64,000 nucleotides of DNA from Rothia aeria (GTDB lineage Bacteria > Actinomycetota > Actinomycetes > Actinomycetales > Micrococcaceae), in contig AP017895.1 of assembly GCA_002355935.1 (NCBI GenBank), positions 558,001 through 622,000 on the forward strand. Direction: 5' to 3'. Every line of letters begins with the position of its first letter. Within the stretch, counting starts at the first letter, position 1. The notes beneath the pieces are model-generated. The model did no database searches. It saw nothing but the letters and a program-made list of their open reading frames with translations, and had not been told where the DNA came from. This document shows positions 39,132-48,108 of the stretch, piece after piece. A program made the translations under genes and the position numbers.

Positions 39132-40097
39132 ATGCGATACACCTACCTTGGACCCTCAGGCACCTTCACCGAATCCGCCCTGCTTTCCGTGCCCGGCGCG
39201 GTCGGTGCCAAACGCATCCCCGCCACCAGCGTGCCTAATGCGCTTGAACGTCTTCGCAGTGGCGACGTGGATGCCGCCATGGTGCCGATTGAGAACTCGG
39301 TCGAAGGCGGGGTGAGCGCTACTCTTGATGCGATCGCGGCTTCCGAGGGAATGCGCATTATCCGCGAGGTTCTGGTGCCCATCAGGTTCGTGCTGGTCGC
39401 GGCGCGTCCGCTCGCGATTGATGAGATTAAAACCGTTTCAACCCACTCGCATGCCTGGGCCCAGGTGCGGCAATGGGCAGATGAGACTATCCCCACCGCC
39501 GAGTACCTGCCCGGTTCCTCCACCGCGGCAGCAGCCGTGGGTCTGCTTGACCCTTCCTGCGCGTATGATGCCGCGATTTGTTCCCCCGCACTTTTGGCAA
39601 CTCACCCCAACCTGCATGTGCTTGCCGAAGACATTGGTGATAACAAAAATGCCGTCACCCGGTTTGTGCTTATCAGCAGCACCGCAGATATTCCAGATCC
39701 TACCGGTGCCGATAAGACGACGCTCACGATCCCTCTGCCCGAAAATCGAGAGGGCACTCCCGAAAACCGTTCGGGTGCGCTCTTGGAACTGCTCGAACAG
39801 TTTGCATCGCGCGGCGTGAACCTCTCACGCATCGAATCGCGCCCCACCGGCAGGCAGATGGGATCCTATATGTTCAGCGTGGACGCAGACGGGCATATTT
39901 ATGAGGCTCGAATGCGCGATGCCCTGCGCGGCCTGCACCGCATAGCACCCGGCATTAAATACCTGGGATCGTACCCGCGTGCCGACCGGCAGCCCACCGT
40001 TGCGCCGCGCATCCACTCCGAGAATTCGTTCGATGCTGCCCACGCCTGGGTGGAATCGCTCTTCCCAGGTGGGCGACCGGCGCATCTGAAACGCTAA
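39132..40097 (+). CDS. pheA: Prephenate dehydratase
   Basis: Converts prephenate to phenylpyruvate in phenylalanine synthesis. YLGPSGTFTESAL at the N terminus, VPIENSVEGGVSATLDAI, and VTRFVLI (the TRF catalytic motif); an ACT domain with LSRIESRPTGRQMGSYMF binds Phe for feedback inhibition. 321 aa. TAAGAT ends seven bases before the ATG, so it is probably leaderless. Confidence 0.93.
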   Translation: MRYTYLGPSGTFTESALLSVPGAVGAKRIPATSVPNALERLRSGDVDAAMVPIENSVEGGVSATLDAIAASEGMRIIREVLVPIRFVLVAARPLAIDEIKTVSTHSHAWAQVRQWADETIPTAEYLPGSSTAAAAVGLLDPSCAYDAAICSPALLATHPNLHVLAEDIGDNKNAVTRFVLISSTADIPDPTGADKTTLTIPLPENREGTPENRSGALLELLEQFASRGVNLSRIESRPTGRQMGSYMFSVDADGHIYEARMRDALRGLHRIAPGIKYLGSYPRADRQPTVAPRIHSENSFDAAHAWVESLFPGGRPAHLKR

Positions 40098-40117
40098 ACC
40101 GCCCCCCGCGACCGTAT

Positions 40118-40191
40118 AAAAAGAACCTTTATGCGAATAAAGCGTTGGGAATCCCGCTTTATTCGCATAAAGGCTCTTTTTACGGCTGGGG
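40118..40191 (+). terminator. Terminator of pheA
   Basis: CCTTTATGCGAATAAAGCG pairs with CGCTTTATTCGCATAAAGG, followed by TCTTTTTA. Similar to the fba terminator tail. Confidence 0.88.
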
Positions 40192-40200
40192 GCGACTGGG

Positions 40201-40206
40201 TACTAT
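40201..40206 (+). promoter_or_regulatory. -10 box of leaderless serS
   Basis: TACTAT ends six bases before the GTG start codon of serS; the terminator lies just upstream. Confidence 0.6.
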
Positions 40207-40212
40207 TGATAT

Positions 40213-41514
40213 GTGATTGATATTAACCTCCTCCGCGAAAACCCCGAGATTTTCCGCGCCTCCCAGCGAGCACGCGGCAAAGACGAAGCCCACGTAGACC
40301 GTATTCTTGAGGCGGATGCCGCACGCCGCGCCTCGATCGGCACCTACGAGAACCTGCGCGCCGAACAGAACGCCTTCGGTAAACAGGTGGCGAAGGCACC
40401 CAAGGAAGAGAAACCCGCCCTCGTAGCCCAGGCGAAAGAACTCGCCGCCCGAGTCGCAGAGGCAAAAGCGGAATCTGAGGCGAAAACCGCCGAATATGAA
40501 GAGCTGCTAAGCTCCATCGAAAACCTGATTATCGACGGCGTACCCACCGGCGGCGAAGACGACTTCGTGGTGCTCAAAGAAGTCGGCACCCCCCGCGATT
40601 TCGCCGCAGAAGGTTTTGAACCGCGCGACCACCTGGAAATCGGCGAACTCGTCGGCGGTATCGACATGGCACGTGGTGCCAAGGTCTCCGGCTCGCGCTT
40701 CTACTTCCTCAAAGGGCAGGTTGCCCGCCTGGAGCAGGCGCTCATGTGGATGGCACTCGATCTGGCGACAGCCAATGGCTTCACCATGATGACAACCCCC
40801 ACCCTCGTGCGCCCCGAAATCATGAACGGGACCGGGTTTAACGTCAAGCACGACGATGAAATATACCGCCTTGAACGTGATGACCTGTACCTGGTCGGCA
40901 CCTCGGAGGTGGCGCTTGCGGGCTACCATATGGACGAAATACTCGACCTTAGCGACGGACCCAAGAAATACCTGGGATGGTCATCCTGCTATCGCCGTGA
41001 AGCCGGTGCCGCAGGTAAAGACACCCGCGGTATTATTCGCGTGCACCAGTTCAACAAGGCCGAAATGTTTGTCTACTGTCAGGTGGAGCAGGCGGAAGAA
41101 ATACACGAGCAGATGCGCGCCCTCGAAGAGGAAATGCTGCAAAAATGCGGCCTTGCGTATCGCGTGATTGATACCGCCGCAGGGGATCTGGGCACCTCTG
41201 CCGCACGCAAGTTCGACTGTGAGGCGTGGGTTCCCACCCAGGGCACCTACCGCGAGCTGACCTCGACCTCGAACTGCACCACCTACCAGGCACGCCGCCT
41301 GAACATACGCGAACGTACCGCAGACACCGTAGACGATGCGGGCAATGTGCGTAAGGGGCGCACCCGCGCGGTCGCAACCCTCAACGGCACCTTGGCGACT
41401 ACCCGTTGGGTTGTGGCGATTCTGGAGACCCACCAGCAGCCCGACGGTTCGGTGCGTATTCCTGAGGCGCTGCGTCCGTATATGGGCGGTGCTGAGGTTA
41501 TTCCTGTGGTGTAA
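40213..41514 (+). CDS. serS: Seryl-tRNA synthetase
   Basis: Charges tRNA-Ser. Residues 1-110 form the tRNA-binding coiled coil ([25 protein letters not shown]); class II motifs follow: [37 protein letters not shown] (motif 2) and [18 protein letters not shown] (motif 3). 433 aa. Begins with GTG and has no Shine-Dalgarno, hence a leaderless transcript. Confidence 0.95.
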   Translation: MIDINLLRENPEIFRASQRARGKDEAHVDRILEADAARRASIGTYENLRAEQNAFGKQVAKAPKEEKPALVAQAKELAARVAEAKAESEAKTAEYEELLSSIENLIIDGVPTGGEDDFVVLKEVGTPRDFAAEGFEPRDHLEIGELVGGIDMARGAKVSGSRFYFLKGQVARLEQALMWMALDLATANGFTMMTTPTLVRPEIMNGTGFNVKHDDEIYRLERDDLYLVGTSEVALAGYHMDEILDLSDGPKKYLGWSSCYRREAGAAGKDTRGIIRVHQFNKAEMFVYCQVEQAEEIHEQMRALEEEMLQKCGLAYRVIDTAAGDLGTSAARKFDCEAWVPTQGTYRELTSTSNCTTYQARRLNIRERTADTVDDAGNVRKGRTRAVATLNGTLATTRWVVAILETHQQPDGSVRIPEALRPYMGGAEVIPVV

Positions 41515-41574
41515 AAACGGGTGCTTCGCCGAGCTGCTAAGCCTGCCGTTTCATCGTGTGGGAACCCACTAGCA

Positions 41575-41617
41575 GCCCAAGAGCGGTGTGTTAACATGGG
41601 GATATTACTGAAATGGA
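41575..41617. repeat. Imperfect direct repeat, left copy
   Basis: GCCCAAGAG ... GGGATATTACTGAAATGGA. Its partner at 41843-41879 brackets the 42-aa reading frame. Confidence 0.6.
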
Positions 41618-41692
41618 AAGCTACATATTTTATGTATGTAGCGGAGAGGCTCGGCGGCTTGCAACGACCGAACCTCCCCTTGCGAGTTGATA

Positions 41693-41821
41693 CTACTTCA
41701 GGTTGCGGACAACAACCTTGAGAGTATCAAGAGCGTTTGAAACAGCCTGAGCTGATCCATCGGTAAGGATGAGACTTACCAGGATTGCTTGGGCTGTTTC
41801 CATGAGTTCGAAGAACATCAT
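41693..41821 (-). CDS. Putative 42-aa amphipathic peptide
   Basis: Reads MMFFELMETAQAILVSLILT and then DGSAQAVSNALDTLKVVVRN-LK. Two hydrophobic or amphipathic helices around Asp-Gly, with no signal peptide, resemble in style phenol-soluble modulins or type I toxins, but I recognise no family. GGGAGGTG stands 9 bases before the ATG, a strong site. A GC-rich hairpin (GGGGAGGTTCGG/CCGAGCCTCTCC, 41649-41683) follows the stop. Bracketed by direct repeats. The codon support is limited by its length. Confidence 0.45.
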   Translation of the reverse strand: MMFFELMETAQAILVSLILTDGSAQAVSNALDTLKVVVRNLK

Positions 41822-41842
41822 GGCTCTACTCACCTCCCCTCT

Positions 41843-41879
41843 GCCCCAAGAGTCGACCGCAGGGATTTACTGAAATGGA
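41843..41879. repeat. Imperfect direct repeat, right copy
   Basis: GCCCCAAGAG ... GGGATTTACTGAAATGGA; matches 41575-41617 with one-base differences in each block and a different centre. Confidence 0.6.
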
Positions 41880-41983
41880 TGTGCTGCGGCGCACCCCGGG
41901 AAGAGGGCAGTACTAACTACCGTACAGTGTTATTTCAGCTTCTAGTGTGCGTTTAGGTCTCTAAAAAGCGTTACTCTTAAAGT

Positions 41984-43066
41984 ATGTCCATTTCGCGTTC
42001 TAAACTTATTGGCGCATCAGCCTTGGCTGCAACAACGGCTGCGCTGGTGGCGCGTGCCCGTTCACATGCGCAGAAAATTGTGGCCCCGCTTGGTATCTGG
42101 CGAACAATCCCCACCGGCGATATGCGTCGCGTGGGCGTGGTGTACAACCCAAGTAAAGGCGGGGCTAGCGCCGCTGTTGGCATTATTGAACGCACCATTA
42201 GAGCGAACGGCTGGCCCGCACCTATTACCCGCACTACCCGCATTGACGAGCCCGGTGGGGAAGCCACCCGTGAGGTACTGGCTGAAGGCGCGGATACCGT
42301 GATCGCCGTTGGCGGAGACGGGACGGTTCGTGCCGTAGCCACGGCGTTGCAGGGGTCGCAGGCGACTCTTGGTATTATCCCGTTGGGCACCGGTAACTTG
42401 CTCGCCCGCAACCTGTACCTGCCGGTGGGTGATGTTGCCTCCTGCGTCAATATTGCGCTTAACGGGGTGCAGCAGCCGGTAGATGCTATTAGGATGGTGA
42501 CCGACCCCGGCAGCGACGAAAAAACCGAACATACGTTCTTTGTTATGAGTGGTGCCGGGTTTGACGCGCTGGTGATGAACGATACCACTGAGGAGCTTAA
42601 AGCTCGTATTGGGTGGCTCGCCTATGTGCGCACGGGGCTGCGGCATATGATGGGGCATTCGCATATGGTGCGGCTAAAAATGGATGATGAGCCAGTGATT
42701 GAAACCCGCGTGCGGTCGGTACTGATCGCTAACTGCGGGCGGCTTCAGGGTGGGCTGCAGCTGACCGATATGACCGATTTGGACGACGGTAACCTTGAGG
42801 TGATTGTGGCGTCTCCGCGCACGGTGCTGGAGTGGGGGCTGCTCACCGCAAAGGTTATGCGCCGTACCCTGTTGGGGGCACCGCGTGTAGAAATGCCGAT
42901 GATCCGCCATTTTGTGGGGCACAAGGTTGAGCTTGAGATGCTGGACGAGCCTCAGCCTGTGGAGGTTGACGGCGACCCGGCCCCGTCCGCGTCGCATATA
43001 TGCGCGCATATTATTCCTGCCGCTATTCACGTTAATATTCACCCGGATGCGCACCGGCTGACATAA
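41984..43066 (+). CDS. Diacylglycerol kinase-family lipid kinase
   Basis: 360 aa. VYNPSKGG, VIAVGGDGTVRAVATAL and IIPLGTGNLLARNL are the nucleotide and lipid-kinase motifs of the DgkB/YegS family. A hydrophobic Ala-rich N terminus (SALAATTAALVARA) may associate with the membrane. TACTCT ends six bases before the ATG. Phosphorylates a lipid, substrate not specified by sequence. Confidence 0.88.
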   Translation: MSISRSKLIGASALAATTAALVARARSHAQKIVAPLGIWRTIPTGDMRRVGVVYNPSKGGASAAVGIIERTIRANGWPAPITRTTRIDEPGGEATREVLAEGADTVIAVGGDGTVRAVATALQGSQATLGIIPLGTGNLLARNLYLPVGDVASCVNIALNGVQQPVDAIRMVTDPGSDEKTEHTFFVMSGAGFDALVMNDTTEELKARIGWLAYVRTGLRHMMGHSHMVRLKMDDEPVIETRVRSVLIANCGRLQGGLQLTDMTDLDDGNLEVIVASPRTVLEWGLLTAKVMRRTLLGAPRVEMPMIRHFVGHKVELEMLDEPQPVEVDGDPAPSASHICAHIIPAAIHVNIHPDAHRLT

Positions 43067-43176
43067 CTTACTCGGGGGTAGGGCTTGTGGCCCGATATGC
43101 GGTTAGTCTGGGTAATTTATGACGGCAGCAGTGCCGACGGTTTACACGATAGCTCCTAGAAATATATGGGCGAAGG

Positions 43177-43845
43177 TCAAAAAATCTCTGTATACGCCTG
43201 CCTTGCCATGAGAAAACCGATAATTGCAGCTATCCATAGTATGGCTCCATCGGCGTTACGGGTTGCTAAGCTAACAAAATGGTCAAGCTTAGGTGTGATC
43301 CATGATGAAGCAAGACGGCGTATTACCAAGAGAGTAACAGCAGGGATGAACATTATGAGGCAATAACCCATCAGCACTATGAGCTTAGTGATAATAGTGG
43401 AATCCCAGGTGTTAAGCATGCTGATGGCGGCGAGGTAAGGGAGCATAGTTGCAGCTTCGAGAACCCCAGCGAGAAGCGCGATAAAGATTGCTGCGCGCGG
43501 ATTGGTGACTTTTTCGAGACGGGTGCGCCATTTTATTTCGCTGGCGCGGCTGTCAGGGCTGGGTGAGAGGATACCGTATGCGAAGAGGATAGCCCCTAGA
43601 ATCAGCTGAATCCAGTAGCGTCCTTGGGATGAAAAGATAGGATGGTTCCAAGTGATAGCTTCTACACCAAGTAGAAGAAGGGTGCCGAGTGCCGTGTAGA
43701 ACAGCCCTAACGTGAAGCAATAAAGGGCTAGTGTGCGTACCTGAAATCGTGGTTGCGCCAGAAAAATAAGCGGTATAACTAGTGTTCCTGTGCTAAGGGA
43801 ATCAAGAAGAGCCAAACTGAGAAGTGTCATGAAAAACAAGAGCAA
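43177..43845 (-). CDS. GAP/LysE-superfamily membrane protein
   Basis: 222 aa with six TM helices. LSLALLDSLSTGTLVIPLIFL at the N terminus and LEKVTNPRAAIFIALLAGVLEAATMLPYLAAI match the GAP family (Sap/LysE-type exporters of glycolipids or small molecules). AGGTTGCT (minus strand) is near the start. Divergent from the TetR gene at 43931, which probably controls it. Confidence 0.78.
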   Translation of the reverse strand: MLLFFMTLLSLALLDSLSTGTLVIPLIFLAQPRFQVRTLALYCFTLGLFYTALGTLLLLGVEAITWNHPIFSSQGRYWIQLILGAILFAYGILSPSPDSRASEIKWRTRLEKVTNPRAAIFIALLAGVLEAATMLPYLAAISMLNTWDSTIITKLIVLMGYCLIMFIPAVTLLVIRRLASSWITPKLDHFVSLATRNADGAILWIAAIIGFLMARQAYTEIF

Positions 43846-43918
43846 CCTCCTAAGAGCAGAGTGATGGTTTTAGTACGACTGTGTTATTAAAATTAGCATA
43901 CAGTTTAGACGGAAGACG

Positions 43919-43924
43919 TAAGAT
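43919..43924 (+). promoter_or_regulatory. -10 box of leaderless tetR
   Basis: TAAGAT ends six bases before the GTG at 43931. ACTGT/ACAGT half-sites at about 43879 and 43901 flank it and may be its operator. Confidence 0.45.
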
Positions 43925-43930
43925 AGACAT

Positions 43931-44542
43931 GTGCCGAAAAATGTTGATCATCAGCAGCGTCGAGATGACATTGCGCAAGCTACCTTTGAACTCATTGCTC
44001 GTAATGGTCTGATGAACGCCAGTGTTCGAGCTGTCGCCGACTATTCTGGGTATTCAGCTGGATCAATCCGACACTATTTCCCTGTGCATGATGAGCTTCT
44101 GCGTTACGTCTCAAGCTACCTGACGCGACAAATCGGAAATCGTATTTCAGCTATTGCACAAGATAAAAAACTTACGGTACGGCAGCGTGTGGAGCAAGCC
44201 TGCGAACAGCTTCTTCCGCTTGATGCTATGCGTAAACGGGAGATCGTTGCCTATGCGGAGTTAGGCCGTCTTGAACGTGCTCGACCAACAGGTCGCCTAG
44301 AGGAAGGGCAAGAAATCGCTAAGGTCTGTGAGGCTTCGCTCGATGCTTTGGACGTGCATCGCGTCCTTGATAAAGCACGTCGCGCACAACTGGCACGTCG
44401 GTTACACTGGGTGCTTGACGGATTGGCTGCGCAAGAAATTATCTATCCTAGTTACATAAACCCTGCGGATATTCAGGAAGAATTGCGCCAAACTCTTGAC
44501 GATATCGAGCGTGAGATTGCTGATTTAATACCACAAAAATAA
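43931..44542 (+). CDS. TetR-family regulator
   Basis: 203 aa. ASVRAVADYSGYSAGSIRHYF is the helix-turn-helix of the TetR/AcrR family, with a BetI-like C-terminal domain. GTG start with no Shine-Dalgarno, 85 bp from the divergent GAP-family gene. Likely represses that exporter and itself. Confidence 0.85.
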   Translation: MPKNVDHQQRRDDIAQATFELIARNGLMNASVRAVADYSGYSAGSIRHYFPVHDELLRYVSSYLTRQIGNRISAIAQDKKLTVRQRVEQACEQLLPLDAMRKREIVAYAELGRLERARPTGRLEEGQEIAKVCEASLDALDVHRVLDKARRAQLARRLHWVLDGLAAQEIIYPSYINPADIQEELRQTLDDIEREIADLIPQK

Positions 44543-44551
44543 TTTGGAAGT

Positions 44552-44803
44552 CTAACAGGGGAGCACACGCAGAAGAGCGTCAATGTCACGTTCGCGTTGT
44601 AGGATGCGTTGCTGGGCATCAACGATGTCAGTGGTAGCAACGTAGAAGAGCTGATGATCACCCACCATAAAGTCCGCAGTGTAAGTGGAGTAGCCTTCGA
44701 GGCGTCGGGCGAGTTCAGTGCTCGCGGCAGCTTGTCCGCGTTCACGAAAAATGCTCTTGAGAGTACGATACTTTGCAGGTTGTGATGCGCCAGCCGAGGC
44801 CAT
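44552..44803 (-). CDS. Hypothetical protein, 83 aa
   Basis: Unrecognised. KYRTLKSIFRERGQAAASTE and VATTDIVDAQQRILQRERDID read as a helical bundle. Converges on the TetR gene, 9 bp apart. No clear ribosome-binding site. Could be a fragment of a larger protein. Confidence 0.45.
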   Translation of the reverse strand: MASAGASQPAKYRTLKSIFRERGQAAASTELARRLEGYSTYTADFMVGDHQLFYVATTDIVDAQQRILQRERDIDALLRVLPC

Positions 44804-44861
44804 CGAGTGTCCCTAAATAGAAAAAATAGCGATTTTTCCATTTACAGGCCTTTGCGCAGGG

Positions 44862-44897
44862 GCATATTGGAAGAAACAGCCGTTTTTTCCAATATGC
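44862..44897. other. 16-bp hairpin upstream of xth
   Basis: GCATATTGGAAGAAAC-agcc-GTTTTTTCCAATATGC, one mismatch. Sits between divergent genes, so more likely an operator or structural element than a terminator. Confidence 0.4.
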
Positions 44898-45019
44898 TGT
44901 GTAAAGAGTGCTCTCCGCTCCAGCTTCGGAAGGGCGGTGCGCGGCTCGTCAGATCCGAGTCATTTACCGGCGAAACTTTCACCGTTGCCTGGCAGGGCGC
45001 ACACGGTAAGCTGGTGTAC

Positions 45020-45822
45020 ATGAAGATTGCTACCTGGAACGTGAACTCCATTCGCGCCCGCGCCGACCGCATCGAGGACTGGCTCGATAAAACCGAGGTC
45101 GATGTGCTCGCCCTACAGGAAACCAAAACCAAGGACGAAACCTTCCCCTTTGAGCTCTTTGAATTCCTGGGGTACGAGGTGGCGCATTACGGGCTGAACC
45201 AGTGGAATGGGGTAGCAATCGCATCCCGCGTGGGGCTAGACAGCGTCGAACGCGCCTTCCCGAACCAACCCGCCTTCGGAAAACCCGGAGACCCCGCCGA
45301 AATTGAGGCGCGAGCCATCGGTGCCACCTGCAACGGCGTGCGTATCTGGAGTCTATACGTGCCGAACGGGCGCGGGCTCACCGACCCTCATATGCCGTAC
45401 AAAATGGAGTGGATGCGCCAGCTGCGCACCAACGTCAACGGCTGGCTGCACGCCGACCCCGCCGCACAGTTTGCGCTCGTCGGCGACTGGAATGTGGCGC
45501 CCGAAGATACCGACGTGTGGGATATCGACTTTTTCCGTGAGAACGACCTCACCCACGTTTCCGCCCCGAACGCGAGGCATTCTATGCCCTGCTCAATGAT
45601 GAAGGGCTCATCGATCCGGTGCGCCCCTACACCCAGGGCGAGTACACCTACTGGGACTACAAAGCCGGGCGGTTCTCGAAGAATGAGGGGATGCGCATCG
45701 ACTTTCAGCTGTGCTCCCCGGCGCTCGCCGCCCGTGTGGAAAACGCCTGGATCGATAGGGAAGAGCGCGAAGGGGACGGTGCGAGCGACCATACCCCCGT
45801 GGTGATTGAGCTTGCTGACTAG
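45020..45822 (+). CDS. xth: Exodeoxyribonuclease III (frame broken)
   Basis: AP endonuclease of base-excision repair. MKIATWNVNSIRARADRIEDW, LALQETKT (metal-binding Glu), YVPNGRGL, LVGDWNVAPEDTDV and the C-terminal SDHTPVV catalytic His. The frame breaks near 45571-45575: adding one C in GCCCCGAACG gives SAPEREAFYALLNDEGL and the active-site end. TAAGCT ends seven bases before the ATG. Corrected length about 267 aa. Confidence 0.92.
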
Positions 45823-45851
45823 AGGCTAAACATGTGATGTGAGGAGACAGT

Positions 45852-46727
45852 ATGAGTCGGAACCTTACCTCTGAACCGGTGGCGACGGGCAGCGCAGAAA
45901 CCCGAATCGGTCTGCTTCGCTGGCGTGAATACGGTGGTCCCCGTGAAGCCGCAGGCGAGAGGACCCTGTTGTTTGTGCATGGGCTGCTGACAAATTCGGA
46001 TGTCTGGGGCGAGGTGGTGCAGAACCTCTCCCAAGATTTTCGGTGTATAACCCTCGATATTCCCTTGGGGAGTCACACTATTCCCGCCCGAGAAGATGCA
46101 GCCCTCAACGTTGCCGAGCTGGCGCAGGCCGTGAACGAAGCGGCAGAACAGCTATGCCCACACGGGTTTACCCTCATTGGCAGCGATACCGGCGGAGTGG
46201 TTTCTCAGCTGGCGGCGGTGCAGGAACCCACAGGGCTCAAGCGCCTAGTGCTGCTCTCGTGCGATACCGAGAAGAACTTCTTGCCCCTGCCGTTACGCTA
46301 CCTGCAGTATGTGGCGTACATTCCGGGAACCATGCAGGCGCTCCGAGCTGCCCTGCATCTGGGGTGGGTGCGCCGCCTGCCGATTGCCTTCGGGTGGCTA
46401 GTGAAACGTGAGCTTGATGCTGCCGAGTGGAACAGCATTATTGCGCCGCTGAAAAATGCCGGAGTCCGCCGTGATTTGGCGAAAGTGCTGAAGGGTATTT
46501 CTGTGAAATATACGGTGCAGTCCGCGCGGGATTTGGAGCGGTTTGAGCATCCAACCCTGTTTTTGTGGGCCGATACCACGAAGCTGTTCCCGATCGAGAA
46601 TGCGCGCCGTTTAGCCACCCGCATGCCGGATGCGCACGTGGTTCCCGTGCCGGAAAGCTACGCATTCAGCCAGCTGGATCAGCCCGAATTTGTGGCGAAC
46701 GCCCTGCGGGAAGAACTGGCCGGGTAA
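45852..46727 (+). CDS. Alpha/beta-hydrolase lacking the expected catalytic His
   Basis: 291 aa. TLLFVHGLLTNSDVW is the oxyanion block and LIGSDTGGVVSQLAA the nucleophile elbow with Asp, as in haloalkane dehalogenases and epoxide hydrolases. At the C-terminal position where those enzymes read HFxQxDxP this protein reads AFSQLDQP, so the catalytic His is Ala (GCA). Start: ATG with GAGGAG upstream. Likely a non-enzymatic or altered relative; function unknown. Confidence 0.7.
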   Translation: MSRNLTSEPVATGSAETRIGLLRWREYGGPREAAGERTLLFVHGLLTNSDVWGEVVQNLSQDFRCITLDIPLGSHTIPAREDAALNVAELAQAVNEAAEQLCPHGFTLIGSDTGGVVSQLAAVQEPTGLKRLVLLSCDTEKNFLPLPLRYLQYVAYIPGTMQALRAALHLGWVRRLPIAFGWLVKRELDAAEWNSIIAPLKNAGVRRDLAKVLKGISVKYTVQSARDLERFEHPTLFLWADTTKLFPIENARRLATRMPDAHVVPVPESYAFSQLDQPEFVANALREELAG

Positions 46728-46767
46728 CCCGTACACTCCCCAACCCTGCACTGAAGAAGGAGGAATA

Positions 46768-46974
46768 ATGACGACCGTTTTTTATCGTGGTGAGCGCCGC
46801 GACGTTAAGTCGTTTACTCCCGAGGAGCGCCAGGATTACCTGGATAAGAAGCAGCACACGATTAATGAAGCCAAAGAAGCCATTGCAGGTATGAAGGCTC
46901 GTATTGCCGAGTTGGAGCGCATTCAGGCGATGAACCCAATACGCCGCTGGTTCTACAAAACCTTCCATATCTAA
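46768..46974 (+). CDS. Small coiled-coil protein, 68 aa
   Basis: TTVFYRGERRDVKSFTPEER, then a charged helix DKKQHTINEAKEAIAGMKAR and ending RRWFYKTFHI. AAGGAGG lies five bases before the ATG, the strongest site in this region, and fixes the start. Probably translated from its own site behind the hydrolase gene (41 bp gap). Function unknown. Confidence 0.72.
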   Translation: MTTVFYRGERRDVKSFTPEERQDYLDKKQHTINEAKEAIAGMKARIAELERIQAMNPIRRWFYKTFHI

Positions 46975-46992
46975 CAGGTTTTTTAGCAGAAT

Positions 46993-47037
46993 GCCCGCAC
47001 GGGCCGCCAACGATGGCGCGTTTCGTGCGGGTTTGTT
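46993..47037 (+). terminator. Terminator hairpin
   Basis: CCCGCACG pairs with CGTGCGGG, then TTTGTT. Confidence 0.65.
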
Positions 47038-47126
47038 GTGTGCGGATGACCAACCAGCTACTTCTGAGCTGCCGGAACGCCTATGCTGGAAGGGAATAAC
47101 CCGCATTAACGCAGAAAGAAGCATCT

Positions 47127-48005
47127 GTGAAAGCCTACGATATTGTTTTCGACCACACTCCCGAAGGCGCGACGGAGCGCGTGTGGTCATATGACGCGAT
47201 GAACCGCGACATGGACTCCACCCCTGATAAAGTAACTGAGAGCGGCTGGTTGGGAAATGCTGGCCCGAATATCCCAGATAACCAGTGGCCGCGCAGCTCC
47301 CATTCGGGGCTGCCCATGCAGCATATCTTTACCCTGCACCTGCCCGAGGAGTACCGCACGCAAGGCCCCGAATATGTGGCCGTCTCATTTTTCGCTGGGG
47401 ATGGGCAGTTCGCTGAGCTAGGTGAACGGGCCGTACCCGACCCGCATAGTGACGACCCGTTCCTGGTGCAGCTTGCAGAGTACACCCCGCACCCGAAGTG
47501 CCGCATTCTCACCGATATTCTTGATAGTGAGTACGCGACAATTTTCCTTACCGAGGCTGAGTTTTCGGGGCGTTCGCATGGCCCGGAGGATGTGCGCCGT
47601 CAGGGTGAGCACCGGGAGGACGCCGAGAGCTATAGTGCCTACAGCACGTATACGCGGCAGAAGTGTGAGCGCACCCTGGGGCTGGTGGAGCGTATCGACC
47701 CGAACGCCGGGATTGCGCCGGTGTATGAGTACACGTCCGATCCGGACGGTGAGATGACCCCGAAGGATGTCTGCTCTAACGGGTACGAGGATCCTTACGA
47801 CCCAGACACGCGCGATGACAAGCCGTGGGCAGAGCCGCTGTACGGGCGGTGCCACTTGGGCGGTACCGTGTTCTGTGTGCAGAACATGCCGGAGGGGCTG
47901 ACTGCTTGGTACATTGAGTTCGAGGAGATGGACGTCATGAATTTCGGCGGCGGAAACGCTCAGCTTGACCTTGAATCCAATACCTTCGACTGGGCGTGCG
48001 GTTAA
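47127..48005 (+). CDS. DUF1963-like hypothetical protein
   Basis: 292 aa, cytoplasmic. YGRCHLGGTVFCVQNMPEG and YIEFEEMDVMNFGGGNAQLD near the C terminus resemble the YwqG/DUF1963 pattern (L-GG-P-x-Q; small-residue-rich MxxGD). GTG start; AGAAAG upstream. The family has no assigned biochemical activity. A strong hairpin follows. Confidence 0.55.
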   Translation: MKAYDIVFDHTPEGATERVWSYDAMNRDMDSTPDKVTESGWLGNAGPNIPDNQWPRSSHSGLPMQHIFTLHLPEEYRTQGPEYVAVSFFAGDGQFAELGERAVPDPHSDDPFLVQLAEYTPHPKCRILTDILDSEYATIFLTEAEFSGRSHGPEDVRRQGEHREDAESYSAYSTYTRQKCERTLGLVERIDPNAGIAPVYEYTSDPDGEMTPKDVCSNGYEDPYDPDTRDDKPWAEPLYGRCHLGGTVFCVQNMPEGLTAWYIEFEEMDVMNFGGGNAQLDLESNTFDWACG

Positions 48006-48021
48006 ACATTCACCCGTTACA

Positions 48022-48064
48022 AACGCCCCGCGCATCCACCGTAAAGGTGAATGCGCGGGGTGTT
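48022..48064. terminator. Bidirectional terminator
   Basis: AACGCCCCGCGCAT and its complement with a GGTG/CACC inner stem, between convergent genes. Confidence 0.8.
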
Positions 48065-48108
48065 ACCGCGTCTGAAACCGTCGCACTGACTAAACGGTAC
48101 GCCTAGAA

